NCBI RefSeq assembly: GCF_000189635.1
Contig: NW_002476434.1
Span: 1,612,001 to 1,676,000, forward strand
DNA from: Tetrahymena thermophila SB210
Lineage: Eukaryota > Ciliophora > Oligohymenophorea > Hymenostomatida > Tetrahymenidae
Reading direction: 5' to 3'
DNA length: 64,000 nt
In this document: positions 1 to 12,929 of the stretch, piece by piece
How positions within the stretch are numbered: the first letter of the stretch is position 1
Layout of the letters: each line of letters opens with the position of its first letter
Position numbers and translations under genes: made by a program
Notes under the pieces: model-generated
What the model was told of the DNA's origin: nothing
What the model saw: only the letters and a program-made list of their open reading frames with translations
The model's database searches: none

Positions 1-805
1 TTATTTAAATATTTATGCATTCATTTAGAAAGTAGATAAAACTAAAGTTTTTATGTTAACAAAGTCCTCATTTTTAATAACTTTGGCTTCCATTGTTTAT
101 AATTTCTAAAATAATTAGATTATTTATTTAAAAGTTGTTTTTTTTTAAATGACAAATATAAATTTAGTTAGATGAATGATTGTGTTTAATTTCTAAAGAA
201 AATTAACATAAAATAATTTAAATAAACAAATGACAGTTTTCTTTAGTCTTAAGTTTTTATTTGGAATTTTTATTTAAAAATTTGATAATACAAAAAAATA
301 AAAAAGTCAAAAAAATTAATTTAAATATTTTTGAATTTTAATAATACAAAAACAAGAAAAATTATAGCATATTTTATTTTTGAGTAAAATCTTTAAAATT
401 ATCATGAATTAATTAGATTATTTTAAATAAACACAAAAATGGAAATAAAAAAATCTCTAAAATACTTTTATAAAGTTTGAATTCAAATAAGCTAATATCT
501 TATAATATTATCTATTTAACATTTGATCATTTTAAAATTCTTAGCTTAAATAAACAACTATTTATTTATTTCTGTTTAAATTTTAAATTGCATATTAATT
601 TACTCTTAAAAACAAAAAATAAAATGATTTGCTTAATATTGAAATAGTAAGAATTAGACTAATCTAATTATTTTGATTTTGAATCTTAAATTCATTTAAC
701 TAAAATAAAAAATATTAAAAATATAGTTATGTGTTTTTTTTGTTTGATAGTTTGTTTTTTATTTATTTATTTAAAATATATTAATTATATTTATAAGCAT
801 TTTAT
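1..805. other. AT-rich intergenic DNA
   Basis: Very AT-rich, with stop codons in all frames and no stretch that looks coding. I see no RNA gene or repeat. It lies 3' of the J-domain gene. Confidence 0.6.
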
Positions 806-2074
806 TCATATGTATTCATCATCAGCTAAGTAAGGTATTTCTTGAAGTGTTACTCTTTTAGGCTTTTCCATTTTCTTTTATTTCATTAGGGCATCTGGAG
901 TTTTTTCAATTTTAATTTTCTCGTTTTTTGCAAATTCTAACAGTGCATTTTATCCTGTGTAAAATTCTTAGGAGTTTTTATATTTTTTAACTCTATCTTT
1001 ATTAGCCATATACGGATTTTAGTTAGTAGTATCTATATAAGAAACTTCTATCTTTACTTTTTGATCAGCTAACTCTTTTTCATACTGAGCTCTTCTCTTT
1101 TCTTAGACATAGACAGGATCATTCACAGTAGTTTATTTACTCAAGATAAAATTTTCTCTCCTTAATTCTGCATCCTTTTGTTAAAATAATCCTCTTTATT
1201 CCTTCAACTCTTTGATTTTTTAATCCAACTCTTCCTCAGTCATCTGATTAACAGTGTCTAAATAGGCATCTCTCACGAAATCATATAAAATAAATAATCC
1301 TAATATAGCTATCCAATGAAATTTGTATCTTCTCCATGTAGGAGTTTTATCAAATGTAGATTTAAATGTTTCAGAAGTTGTGTAGCTGTTTGGATTATGA
1401 ACCTTATCATAATCTCTATAAAATTCTCTATACCTTTCTTGATATCTAGCTCTATTATAAGAATAATCATTATTAAATCCTCGTTCGCCGTAGGTGTATT
1501 TACTCTATCCATCTTGAGCATCCTAATCTCTATACCAATCATAACTGTAAGCATTCTTAGTACGATGTTAATAAAATCCTCTTGATTGCTGATATCTCGT
1601 GTTGTTTAAATTCATTTCTTCAGCTTGTTAATAAATAAAATTGTCATAATCATATTTCTAGCGAGCATCTGGGTCCTTTAAAGTGTTATAGGCGTCAGTG
1701 ATGCGTTTGAAAGTATCTTAAAGTTAATCTTAGTATTGCTATTATTTAGATGTCAAATCTTCTTTTTAATATCCTACTGCATCAGGATGCAAATCTTTTG
1801 CTTTTTTGAAGTAGGCTTTCTTGATTTCTTCTTAAGTAGCATTCTGTGAAACTCCTAACAATTGGTAGTAGTTCAGCGTTTATTGAGAGTAATTGTTAGA
1901 TGTAAAATAATGCAAACATCTGTGTTTCTTATATTTTGAATTGTGGACATAATAATACTTTGATTTCTAATTTTTGGGTATGAAATTAGCTATCCCTTAT
2001 TGCAAAGTCAGCTATAATTTGTTTTAAACATTAAAAATGAAGCTCTTTTAACTTTGTGATATTATAAAAATCAT
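806..2074 (-). CDS. J-domain (DnaJ/Hsp40-like) protein with a C-terminal membrane segment
   Basis: Single-exon gene of 422 aa, ATG at 2074 and TGA at 806, with many in-frame TAA/TAG read as Gln. A J-domain lies at about residues 68-135: it opens YYQLLGVSQNATQEEI, has the HPD motif near residue 97 and ends in a DPDARQKYDYD-type helix. J-domains stimulate Hsp70 ATPase through HPD. Residues 1-65 are basic and poor in acidic residues and could be a mitochondrial presequence (inference). A Tyr/Asn/Arg-rich stretch follows the J-domain, then a hydrophobic segment near residues 253-270 (HWIAILGLFILYDFV) and a charged tail ending YLADDEYI. No Cys-rich zinc-finger domain is present, so this is a class C type J-protein. 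The start is the only in-frame ATG before the J-domain that leaves a plausible leader. Confidence 0.9.
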
Positions 2075-3009
2075 TTACTACAGTTTTTTGTTATTTTGAT
2101 TCCTATTTTGATTGATAATATTTATATTACTTATGAGCAGCTATATATCTATTATCTATCTATATATCTATCTACCCTCTTTCACTAAAATTTAATAAAT
2201 TAAAAATTTAAACTTAATTCTGGAAATAATATTAATATTTTCTATTTTACATTAAATTACATCAAATTTCATCTTAAAATAGCAGTTTTCAAAAATAAAT
2301 AACTCATTTTTTTTTCAGAACAAATCTTTCTGATTATCATCAAAAATAACATTTATTATTCAGATTTATTTATTTATTTAAAGATAAAAATTTTTATTAT
2401 AGTTTATTATTTTTATTATTACTAAAATTAAATTATTGTTTTTATCTAAAATGATATTTAGAATATAATTTATTAATTAATAATTAATATGAATTTCAAT
2501 TTTTATATTTACTAAAAAAATTTTTTAAGAATTATGAAATTCTAAATTAATTAAAATGAAAATTTAGCTAATATTTATTTATGAAATTAAAAGCCAATTT
2601 TACCAAATTAAAGCTTAAAATAATTTTTGGAAAAAATTTTAATATAATTTAAAATCATATAATAAATATTATTAAAATATTTTAGCTCATCTTTAATTAG
2701 TAATCAAGAAAACTTTAAAATAAACAATATTGAATGTTAAAATATCAAGCTAAAATTGAGAAATTAATTTTTTTTTTTTGTGTATTATTTTTTAGATTTT
2801 TTTTTTGAGAAACAAATACTTTTATTTTATTTTGGCATTTAATTAATATAATTAGAAAAATAATTAGCTAAAATTTTAGTGAAAAAAAAAATAATTATTT
2901 AATTTTGAAAAAGAAATTTAATACTAAAAAAAATAAAAAACCAAAATTAATTGATAATAAGTAATAGCTTTCAGTTTATAAAATTGTTTAAAAATTATAA
3001 AGTAAATTA
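2075..3009. other. intergenic region between divergent genes
   Basis: Upstream of both the J-domain gene (minus) and the first LRR gene (plus), so it probably holds both promoters. It is AT-rich with A and T homopolymer runs. A short TATC/TCTA stretch lies near 2150-2175. No coding or RNA signal is seen. Confidence 0.5.
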
Positions 3010-3814
3010 ATGGGGAAATTTGGAGTAGAAGATGAAGTTGATGATGACGATGGATAACTTAAACTGTAAATTTAAAATCAATTTTTAATATTATTTGTTA
3101 AATAATTTTTATAGAAATAATTGTGAAATAGTTGTACTACCTTTAGAGTATTATTTTATAGTATTTAAAGAAATAAATAAGTTTTTGTTTTTTGTAGAAT
3201 GTATAATTTCAAGAAGTTTGGGGTTGAAAAAATAGCAAAAGAATTAGCAAGTTGTACTAAAATTATCAACCTAGTTATATTATTGCTATAACAATTTTTA
3301 ATCCTAAATAAATAAATAATTCAGTTTTTTTATTTGATATTTGAATAGTAACGATAATGAAGGGAATAAAGCTATTAAAGCCATAGCTTAATCAATCCCA
3401 AATATTAAAAATATCTAACACTTAACAATAGTCTTAGAGTATATTAAATTTTTTTAAAATCAAAATTATGCTGACTTTGCTTCTATAAATTTATTTTAAT
3501 TAAAAAATTTCTTATATATATAATAAAAAATAAATTTATAAATGTTTTAAAAGTAAAAGCTTATATTAAGATTAAGATTTATAAGAATTTGGAATTATTT
3601 CTAAATGCTAAAATTTAATTTCCTTATCAATGTTTATGAGGTAAATTTTATTTTAATTAGCAATTAATTTATTTAAAATTATTTTTTTAGTAAAATTTAA
3701 GGAAATAAAGGATTTCAAAAGCTATCAGATGAAATATCTCGACTTACCATGCTTAAAAGTCTAATATTAGACTTTACAGTATTTTATAACTTTAATTAAA
3801 AAATATAAAATTGA
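3010..3814 (+). pseudogene. leucine-rich-repeat gene, probably decayed
   Basis: LRR coding segments are visible at 3010-3065 (starting MGKFGVEDEVDDDD), 3115-3147, about 3198-3290, 3349-3438 and 3691-3814. Typical pieces are FGVEKIAKELASCTKIINL, AIKAIAQSIPNIKNIQHL and GFQKLSDEISRLTMLKSL. The 3349-3438 exon is exactly 90 nt with phase-2 borders, as in the intact neighbours downstream. The exon before it ends TTGCTATAACAATT, where the paralogues have CTATAGTAAAAATAA, so the donor GT is missing. The last exon also lacks the phase-2 donor and runs to TGA at 3812-3814. I read this as an older LRR copy losing splice sites. It could instead be a short gene with unusual splicing. Confidence 0.5.
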
Positions 3815-3850
3815 TTTGAAAAAGAGTTAAGAATTACTTTAAAAAAAAAA

Positions 3851-6041
3851 ATGATGTAATAGAAAATTTGCTTTGACAGTTAAGAAGATGTAATTTAGTA
3901 ACCTTAAATTAACTATTAAAATTTATTATTTTTATAAAAAAAGTTTTTAAACTCTTCTTTATCCAATCATACTGATCTAGAAATTTACCTTAGGTAAAAA
4001 TTATTATACATTTACATTTATTTTCTTTAATAATTAGTTATCTTATAACTAACTAACACTTTTCTGAATAAATATTTAGATAAAGTTTTGATTTAAAAAG
4101 AAATTTCAATGCTTAAAGTTTATTCTCAGCTTTATCAAAATGCATATAACTCAAAAACTTGGCTATGTAGATAAGGTAAAATAAAATTAATATTATTTTT
4201 GGATTATTTATAATTTAATTATTTCCAAATGAAATTATTATTAAAATTTTGTAGATTTTTTTATTTAGATTTTAATAAAAAATTAAAATTATCACTTCAT
4301 TTTGAATACTTTTCTTTTATTTTAATAATATAGTAATTAGGCAATTTCTGTATCTGATTCATCAGATTTAGGCTCTGCAATAGCAAACTGTACTAATATC
4401 TCTACTTTAATCCTTTTAATAGAGTAAAAATATATATAAATAGCTACATCCAACTTTATCATCAATTTTAAGGATAAAAAAAATATTTTTTATTTGAAAT
4501 AAAATAACAATTATTTAAATTAATCATTTTTAAATAATTAAAATTTCGAATTACTTTCTTTTCTTGATATTGTAGAGAAAAACTTAATTGTATAATGAGA
4601 TAAAAAATTTATATATTTTTGAATAATTTTTTCATTTAGAAATATAATTAAAAAATTCTTTCCTTAATTAAAAGTGGCTGTAGAATAGGCTATGAAAGCA
4701 TGAGAGGTTTTGCATCCGGTCTATCAAAATGCTTTAATCTGCAAACTTTAGGAATTGACCTATAGTAAAAATAATTTATTTGCTTTTTGTTCAATTTTTG
4801 TTAACAAAACAATATCATTAAAAAATTAATTATTTAGTTTTTGTTTCAATCAATTTAATAATTAAAATTTTTTAACTAATTTTATATATTAATTTGCTAA
4901 ATTGATAGGAATAATGACTTCGGAGTCGAAGGATACTTAGATTTAACTTCTGCTTTATCAAAATTATCTAATCTTACTGAACTTGGTCTTGTGCTTAAGT
5001 AAAATAATACATACATATACTTTTAATTATTTAAGTGGTTTATTTCACTAAAAAAATTTAATTTTTGAATAAACTAATAAATTTATTCAAATAAATCAAC
5101 AATTTTTATCAAAGTGGAATTGATGATAAAGGTTTTATAAGCTTAGTCTCTGGTTTAGTAAATTGCACTAATCTTAAAGCGTTAGCTCTCGAAATAGGGT
5201 AATAATTTTGATAAAGCTGTTATTGATGAAATATTTATTTATTTTATAATTAATTTTTTAAAAAGCATTATGTATTTTTCATTTTATATTTCCATTTTTC
5301 ATTTTATTTTTATCTTCTTTTAAAAAAAATAATTAATTAATTTGCTTAATTATTATGAATTTATTTAAATTTCTAATTATTAATATATATTATACCATAT
5401 AAAAAGAAGAAATGCAATTTAAAGTGAAGGAGCTTCAACTCTAGGATCTGTATTACCGAAATTAACTAAACTATAAATCTTATAAATTGTTATAGGGTAT
5501 ACTTTGATTCTTTTTTATTTCTTTAAAAATGTTTTAAAATTTCAAAAATAAATAAATGAGACCTAATTAATTTTATAAATATTATTAATTTAATATTCCA
5601 ATCTTTTTGTTAGATGTATTTCAAAACTAGTTTTAAATAAATTAAATCTTCCTAAAATTTTATTAAAAGTAATTATCATTATATTGAGTATAATGGGTAT
5701 TCTAATTTGTTAGATAGTTTATCTTAGTGCAATCAACTCAATAATTTAACACTAGGGTAATAATTTTTTTAAATTTAATTATTTTGTTCATATAAGCAAT
5801 GCAAACAATTTTAATTTTTAATTTCATTTCATTTTTCCTTAAATAAACTATTTTAATTTAATTTTCTCTTAAATTTTTCATTTTTCTTTTTTTCCTTTTA
5901 TATTTCAAATACTCTCAAATATATTATTAAAAAATATCAAGCATAAAATACAAACGGGTTGTTGAGAATGAAGATCAAAGGAAGAAGATATTAATGAAAT
6001 TTATGAAAATAAAGAAATTAGTTAATTTATAATTTCATTGA
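3851..6041 (+). CDS. leucine-rich-repeat protein, nine exons (tandem copy 1)
   Basis: Model of 288 aa with exons 3851-3993, 4080-4175, 4334-4423, 4675-4764, 4909-4998, 5115-5198, 5410-5496, 5670-5756 and 5942-6041; every junction keeps phase and has GT...AG borders. The N-terminus is MMQQKICFDSQEDVI. Exons 2-8 each encode one ribonuclease-inhibitor-like LRR of 28-32 residues, for example GVEGYLDLTSALSKLSNL and GFISLVSGLVNCTNLKAL. The last exon is basic (RVVENEDQRKKILMKFMKI) and ends at TGA 6039-6041. LRR arcs of this type bind proteins; no catalytic domain, signal peptide or membrane segment is seen. The whole locus, with its introns, is duplicated at 6787-8845. The partner is unknown. Confidence 0.85.
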
Positions 6042-6786
6042 ATATATTCAAGATAATTATATTTGTTTTTACATTTTTGTTATCTTCTTTTTATAATAAA
6101 ATTCATAATGATCTTAATAATAGCTTACTGTTTCAATCTATGTATCCATTAAATGTCAATAAAAAAATGGTGGGTAAGTGAATGCAAAGTCAATTTTCAA
6201 TAGTAATTTTAAATAAATATTGAGATAAAATTTAATCAACAAAATGATACTTTTAACTACTTTAAAGTATTACTTATATTTATCAGTGATCAGATGAATC
6301 TAACTTCAAGAATTTCATTTGAATAAATATTTTTTCAATTAGTAGTTTTTTTGAATGTGAAAAATGTTCATTTAGATTCATTAATTTTTAATTTTACAAA
6401 TTGTTCAGATTCATAAAGAATATTCATTAATAATATGAATCAATTAGTAGATAATTATTATACTTATTATGTAAAGATTCATAAATTAAAGCACCAATAT
6501 ATTAAGAACCTTATTTAGAATTTTGAAAATAAAAATATTCTTAAAATTAATTTGATTATGATTGAAATACTAAATAAATTAATTTTTGTATTATGTATTT
6601 AGAATATTAAATGAAAACTATTTTATTTTTCTTTATTTGTATCTAATCTTTTTATTTAGACTTTGAATTCACTAGGAATTATAAATTGCTGTATTTTATA
6701 ACTTAAATTAACAAATATAAAAAAATTGATTTGAAGAAATAAATTGTTATTTAAATAAAAAAGAATTGGTTTTAAAACAAAAAAAA
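6042..6786. other. spacer between tandem LRR genes
   Basis: AT-rich. Its first ~90 bases resemble the 3' flank of the second LRR gene (after 8845), and its last ~90 bases resemble 3775-3850 upstream of the first. This sets the duplication unit at roughly 3775-6130 and 6690-8910. No gene seen. Confidence 0.5.
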
Positions 6787-8845
6787 ATGATGTAATAGAA
6801 AATTTGCTTTGACAATTAAGAAGATGTGATTTAATAATCTTAAATTAACTATTAAAATTTATTATTTTTATAAAAAAAGTTTTTAAACTCTTCTTTATCC
6901 GATCATACTGATCTAGAAATTTATCTTAGGTAAAAACTATTATAAATTTACATTTTTTTTCTTTAATAATTAGTTATCTTATAACTAACTAAATCTTTTC
7001 TTCTTACATATTTAGATTAAGTTTTGATTTAATAAGCAAATTCAATGCTAAAAGTTTATTCTTAGCTTTATCAAAATGCATAAAGCTCAAAAACTTGGCT
7101 ATGTAACTCAGGTAAAACAGAATTAATATTGTTTTTTAATTCATAATAATTTACTTATTTTCAAATGAAATTTATAATTCAAACTTTTTAATTTTTATAT
7201 TTAGATTTTGTTAAAAAAAAATAAAAATTATCATTCATTTTGAATACATTTCTCTTATTTTAATATTAATAGTAATTAGACAATTTCTGTATCTGATTCA
7301 TTAGATTTAGGCTCTGCTATAACAAATTGTACCAACATCTCTGGTTTACTCCTTTTATTAGAGTAAACATATTTAGAAAAATAGTTTTATACAACTTTAT
7401 CTTTAAGGATAAAATAATATTTTTGATTGGACACCAAAATACAATAATTTTTTCATTTAGAAATATAATAAAAAAATTACTTATTTTATTAAAAGTGGCT
7501 GTGGAATAGGCTATGAAGGTATGAAAGGTTTTGCATCAGGACTATCAAAATGCTCTAACCTGCAAACTTTAGGAATTGACCTATAGTAAAAATAATTTAT
7601 TTTTTTTTTGTTCTAATTTTTGTTAACAAGACTCTATCATTAAAAATTTATTATTTGGCTTTTGGTTCAATCAATTTAAAAATTAAATTTTTAAAATTAA
7701 TTTTATATAATTTGCTAAATTGATAGGGATAATGTCTTTGGAGTTGAAGGATACTTAGATTTAGCTTCTGCTTTATCAAAATTATCTAATCTTACTGAAC
7801 TCGGTCTTGTGCTTAAGTAAATTAATACATATATAGACTTTTAATTATTTAAGTGGTTTATTTTCCTTAAAAAATAAAATAAAATTTAATTTTCAAATTT
7901 ATTCAAATAAATCAACAATTTTTATCAAAGTGGAATTGGTGATAAAGGTCTTATAAGCTTAGTCTCTGGTTTAGTAAATTGCACTAATCTTAAAGCACTA
8001 GCTCTTGAAATGGGGTAATAATTTTGATAAAGCTGTTATTAATATTTTGGCTATTATTTTATAATCAATTTTTAGAAAAAATAATGAATTTTTCTTAGTA
8101 TTTCAGTTTTTTATTTTATTTTAATTTTTTTTAAAAATTAAATTAATAATTAATTTGCTTAATTATTAAGAATTTGTTTAAATTTTTAATTATTAATATA
8201 TACTATATTATATAAAAAGAAGAACTACAATTTAATGTGAAGGAGCTTCAACTCTAGGATCTGTATTACCGAAATTAACTAAATTAAAAATCTTATAAAT
8301 TATTATAGGGTATATCTTGATTCTATTTTATTTCTTTAAAAATATTTTAAAATTCAAAAATAAATTAAAAATAAATGAGACCTAATTAATTTTAAAAATA
8401 ACATTAATTTAATATTCCAAATTTCTTATAAAATTTGTTTTTCTTTTCAAGTTTTAAATAAATTATATCTTCTTATTATTTTATTAAAAGCACTCATGAA
8501 ATTGAATGTTGTGGCTTTTCTAATTTATTAACTAGTTTATCTTAGTGCAATCAACTCAATAATTTAATAATAGGGTAATAATTTTTATTTATTAATTAAT
8601 TATTTTATCCAAGCAATGAAATTGTTTTAATTTTTCATTTGATAAATTGTGTTATTTTATTTTCTTTTAAATTTTTCATTTTTTCCTTATTTATCTCATA
8701 TAACCACAAATATATTTATAATTAAAAAATACTAAGCATAAATCCTCATGGAGTTGTTGATTAAGACCAGCTGAAGAAGAAATTTATTAAATTTAATCCT
8801 AAGAAAATAAAGAAGTTAGTCAATATTAATTAAATATAGGATTGA
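6787..8845 (+). CDS. leucine-rich-repeat protein, nine exons (tandem copy 2)
   Basis: Close paralogue of the gene at 3851-6041 with the same structure: exons 6787-6929, 7016-7111, 7273-7362, 7496-7585, 7727-7816, 7931-8014, 8223-8309, 8491-8574 and 8737-8845, giving 290 aa. Exon lengths match copy 1 except exon 8 (one codon shorter) and exon 9 (three codons longer, ending at TGA 8843-8845). All junctions keep phase 2 and there is no internal TGA, so the copy looks functional. LRR units include GYEGMKGFASGLSKCSNL and SLFLALSKCIKLKNL. Most divergence is in exon 8 and the basic C-terminus; introns have drifted but remain alignable. Probably a protein-binding LRR arc of unknown partner. Confidence 0.85.
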
Positions 8846-8913
8846 ATCGTTTAAGATCATTACATTTGTTATAACATTATGTTATCATCTTTTTATAATT
8901 AAATTCATAACTA

Positions 8914-9075
8914 ATGCGATTACTTTAATTGTAAGAAAAGGATTAAAATGAAATCAAAACTAAAAACAGAAAGAAATATCAGAATACTTTTATACAAGCA
9001 CTAAAAGATTTAGAGACAGAAGGAAGTGAAGAAGAGTACACAGAACCCCATAAATTTGTGTGTATAAAAAATTGA
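8914..9075 (+). CDS. small hypothetical ORF, 53 aa
   Basis: Open frame from ATG 8914 to TGA 9073-9075. The second half looks coding in composition (QALKDLETEGSEEEYTEPHK). It starts only 68 bases after the LRR stop, and could be a leftover 3' exon or part of that transcript's 3' UTR. No relative recognised. Confidence 0.22.
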
Positions 9076-10065
9076 AATAAAAAAAGAAAAAGAAAATTAA
9101 GAAAATAATAATAAGTTAGTGCATAATTTATATTTGCATATTTGTTAAAATAAATAAATAAATAATACAATATTTTATTAGTTTATTAATAAATATTACT
9201 GAAATATAAACAAAAAATTAGTAAAATTATTAAAAAGATATTTTATTAATTATTCTAATTTTTATTAGATTATTCAATAATTTATATAATATGTAGGGAA
9301 ACTATAAATTATTCTAATTTTTTATTCATCAAAAAAACAATAAATATTGATATAAATTTACAATTAAAATTAATTAGACCTATTTAAATAATTAATCTTT
9401 AAATAGTTTTTTTGATTTGTTTTAAAAAGTTTTATTAATTTACTTGAAATTTTTAATTTTATTTAAAATATTTTTATTAATTAATTCTTAATAATACTGG
9501 AATATAAGAAAGAATACTTTAAATTATTTTTATTCTTCTCAAACTAGCAAAAAATGCTCCTTTTGTAAATTCTCTTTAATAAATTATCATAGTGTCATAA
9601 ATTAATTATATTTTTTCATTTAGGTTCTCTAATTATAAATCAAAAGTGCATAAGGAACTTTAATAGTATACGGATTTAGAGTACTTTATATTCTATTATT
9701 TTTAATTTTAAATGATACCTTATTTTTTAATTTTAGAAATTATTTTTCACTAAATTTTTGAAAACCTCTTAGTTTTATACTGGAAAATAACACTTAATGA
9801 AAAAGAAATATGGCTGTTGATTGGGATAATAATATAATATAAGTACATTTGAAAATATAATTTTTAATTTTCTATTGAAAAAAAAAGTATTTAAATTAAA
9901 ATAGATAATTAATTAGATCAATCTGATAGAGACACAGTCTGATCTTGTTTAATTCAAATCTATTCAGAATCTCTGCTAAAATCAATAATAAATAAATTTA
10001 ATATAAAAAAATTATATAATAAGAAAACAAACAAATAAATTAAATCATCTCAAAAAATATTAATT
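9076..10065. other. AT-rich intergenic DNA
   Basis: No coding signal on either strand. Slightly less AT-rich bases near 9920-9985 contain short self-complementary words (GATC, GACACAGTC) but no convincing RNA fold. Confidence 0.5.
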
Positions 10066-10761
10066 ATGTCATAATTAGTTAATCAGCTTATTTGTTTTCC
10101 TTCAGAACTCATTTTTAATGCAAAGAATGAATTTTAATAACAGGCTATATACTATGAGAAATTTAATGAGCTTTACAATTTATATGTGGAGAAAAAGCTA
10201 TAACTTCATAGTTTACATATAAACATTAATATCTATTAGTCAGATACTTGCTTTTTGATAGAAAATTAATAAGGTATTGGATTAGAAGATTCTCTTTTGA
10301 GGTTAAAAGCTAAACCAAAGTAATTAAAGAAAAAACTAAAAACCATTGGTCAATTTTTTTATGCCGATGGAGTTTTTGAACAAGACAAAAATATTATGAT
10401 AGCTGCGTTAAAGCTTAAAAGGGCATCATTAAAAGAACCCAGTTTAAAGAAATATAGTCATTTGAAAGGTTTTACTTTTGTGCACATCTTTGAGAAGCAA
10501 ACCAGAAAAAATAGGAGATTTAACTTAAATGAGCTCGTCAATAAATATAATAACTCTAGTGATAATATGAATCAATAGGATCAATAATCAAATCAAAATA
10601 TAATTTAAGAAAAGAAAGAATTCATAAATTAAGAAGCTTAGATAGATATAAGTGATTATATTAGCTGCTTAGATGATTTTAAAAAATAAATATAAAAAAA
10701 TGATTTAGAAATGTAAGAGTAACAAATAAAATTTGAAGCACTCATTAAACTAATAAAGTGA
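10066..10761 (+). CDS. hypothetical protein, 231 aa
   Basis: Single-exon gene from ATG 10066 to TGA 10759-10761 with Gln-encoding TAA/TAG throughout. I recognise no family. The first ~115 residues are mixed alpha/beta in composition (MSQLVNQLICFPSELIFNAK; LKTIGQFFYADGVFEQDKN). A basic stretch follows (residues about 115-165, LKLKRASLKEPSLKKYSHL, then KQTRKNRRFNLNELVNKY), then an Asn/Gln-rich linker, then a C-terminal helix with charged heptad-like spacing that could form a coiled coil. No signal peptide or membrane segment. A degraded copy of its 3' end occurs at about 11221-11305, inside the repeat family that follows. The basic middle would suit nucleic-acid binding, but that is only inference. 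Confidence 0.7.
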
Positions 10762-11220
10762 ATTTTTGTAAAATATAATAAAAGAGTTCATTACAAAGTT
10801 ATTTAAATTATTGTTGTTTAATTTTATCAAAAAAAATTAGAGATATTTTTTTGATATATATTTTATGTTTGTAATAAATATATAATTTATTGAGATAGAT
10901 AGATTGTTGTTAATCTATTTTTTCCCAATTTTTTTTTGTTTTTATGAAGAATAATTTGTAAAAAGCAAATTTGATCTATCTATCTTTTTTGAGATAAAAG
11001 AGTTTTATCTTTTTTTTTAATTTATTTATTTTTACAAAATAGATTTCAATTAAAATAAAACACATATTTTTTAAATACCTTTTGGTATTTCAGTATAATC
11101 TCTCAACCTAGACAGATCCTCAATAGGATCAATTTTTGGATATAAAAAAAGCAAGCTTAAGGTATTTTATTTTGAATGGAAAAAATTAACTAAAATTAAA
11201 TCCTCTACTAGAAAACCTTG
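10690..11220. repeat. dispersed repeat, copy A (shortest)
   Basis: Overlaps the 3' end of the 231-aa gene and runs through its 3' flank. It matches 11221-11780 and 16155-16640 over several landmarks: AATTAGAGATATTTT, an AGATAAAA-GAG-TTTTATCT hairpin followed by T-runs (near 10992), AAAAAAAGCAAGC, and CCTCTACTAGAAAACC. Similarity is clear by eye but interrupted by indels. Confidence 0.65.
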
Positions 11221-12330
11221 AAATATTAAATATAAAAAACTAATTTAGAAATAGAAGAGTACTAAATAAATTTGAGTTTGACACACCCGTTAAGCAAATA
11301 AAGTGAATTCTTGTAATATATATAATTAAAGAATGAATTGCAAAGTTTTTTTAATAACTTGCCTTATATTTTATAAAAAAAATTAGAGATATTTTGTTGA
11401 TAAATATTTTATATTTGTAGTAAAAATGTAATTTATTGAAATAAATTTATGTTAATCTATTTTTTTCCAATTTTGGTTTGTATTTATGTATGAATCAACC
11501 TAGAAGAAATAAGTAAATTTGCAAAAATCAAATTAGTTCTTTTTTTTTTGAGATAAAAGAGTTTTATCTTTATTTTTTTTAATTTAATTAATTAATAAGA
11601 CAAAATAGATTTGCATCAAAAAATAAAACACTTTTATTTTTCAATATCTTTTTAGTATTTCCTTATAACATCTAAACCTATACCCTTAATACAAACAATT
11701 TTTGGAATTAAAAAAAGCAAGCATAAATTATTTTATTTTGAATGGAGAAAATTAATTAAAATTAAATCCTCTATTAGAAAACCTTTAAATATATATAAAT
11801 TTAACAAATATTCTTCAAAAAAGTGCATAATTTAATCAAAATATTTATATCAACTCAGTAATTTGTTTAAATAAAAAAAAATAATACCTAAAAATTTTGA
11901 AATAAAGATTATAGAGGCTTAAAATTAATTTTACTAAAAACATATTTTTATTTTTCAATAAAACTGAAAAACTATTTTCTAATTATTTCTTTTATTTTCC
12001 AGTATTTTATTTGATTAGGTTAAATAAAAAGTAGCTAAATTAGTGTTTGGCAATTTAATACTTTACCAATTAGGCAAGTTCCTTATTATTTTATATATTT
12101 AGTTAGGTATTTAATCTTGGATTATAGATTAGAATAAATAAACATTTAAAATAGTAAAATAAAAAGACAAATTTCAAGTATTTATATATTCACATTTATT
12201 TTTTAAATAACTTATATAAATTATCTCAAGCAACATCGAATTGATAAAATGGAAGTAAAATATAAATAAATTCACAAATTTTAATTGAAATTAATATTAT
12301 CAAAATTAATTAAAATAATTATTATAAGAA
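11221..12330. repeat. dispersed repeat, copy B, abutting RNA array 1
   Basis: Begins with a degraded 3' end of the gene at 10066-10761, then carries the landmarks of copy A and continues about 550 bp further, matching copy C (16155-17192) to its end. It holds the same 8-bp AGATAAAA/TTTTATCT hairpin plus T-run near 11550. It stops where the first array unit begins. No coding frame seen. Confidence 0.7.
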
Positions 12331-12585
12331 GTCATTTTAAAGTATATTTTTTAAATAAAATATTTTTTCAATTAATAACTCTTAGCTAAATATATGCTTT
12401 AAGTCAATTTTTATTTTTAAAGATTCATTAAGATAGAAAAATTATTAAAATTTTATAATATTGATTTGATTGGGTTAATTTGTTTAATTAGACACTTTTA
12501 ATATTTTATCTTAATTTCGAAACCATAAATTATATATTAAAATTAATTTTAAATATATAAGATTATTAGAATATCAATTATCAAT

Positions 12586-12657
12586 AGTCAAGTCGATGAG
12601 TTACTTCATTATTACGCTCAAATTCTATCTTTACTCATGGCGCTGAACTATTTTTTT
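12586..12657 (+). ncRNA. array RNA, unit 1 (short form)
   Basis: The 72-nt segment starts AGTCAAGTCGATGAGTTA; its 3' side TTACTCATGGCG pairs back to the ATGAGTTA arm, and it ends in seven T. The TATA box is at 12554-12560 and the CCATAAATTAT element starts at 12523. The true 5' end could be a few bases upstream. Confidence 0.55.
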
Positions 12658-12929
12658 AGGCGATATCATAATTAACTCTTAAAAAATTATTTAAAATCTA
12701 ATTTAATCATAAGATTTAACTAAATGCATGCTTTAAATCAATTTTTATTCTTAAAATTCAGTATGATAGAGAAATGATTAAATTTTTCTTATATTGATTT
12801 AGTTAGTTAGTAAATTAGTTAATTATTTAACTAGACACTTTTAATATAATATCTTAATTTTTAAAATCATATATTATATACTAAAATTAATTTTAAATAT
12901 ATAAGATAATTAGACAGTCAATTATCAAT

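Noticed and set aside
1309-1585. Short frames on both strands near 1.3-1.6 kb
   Set aside because: They lie wholly inside the J-domain gene in other frames or are fragments of it; the 422-residue minus frame explains the region.
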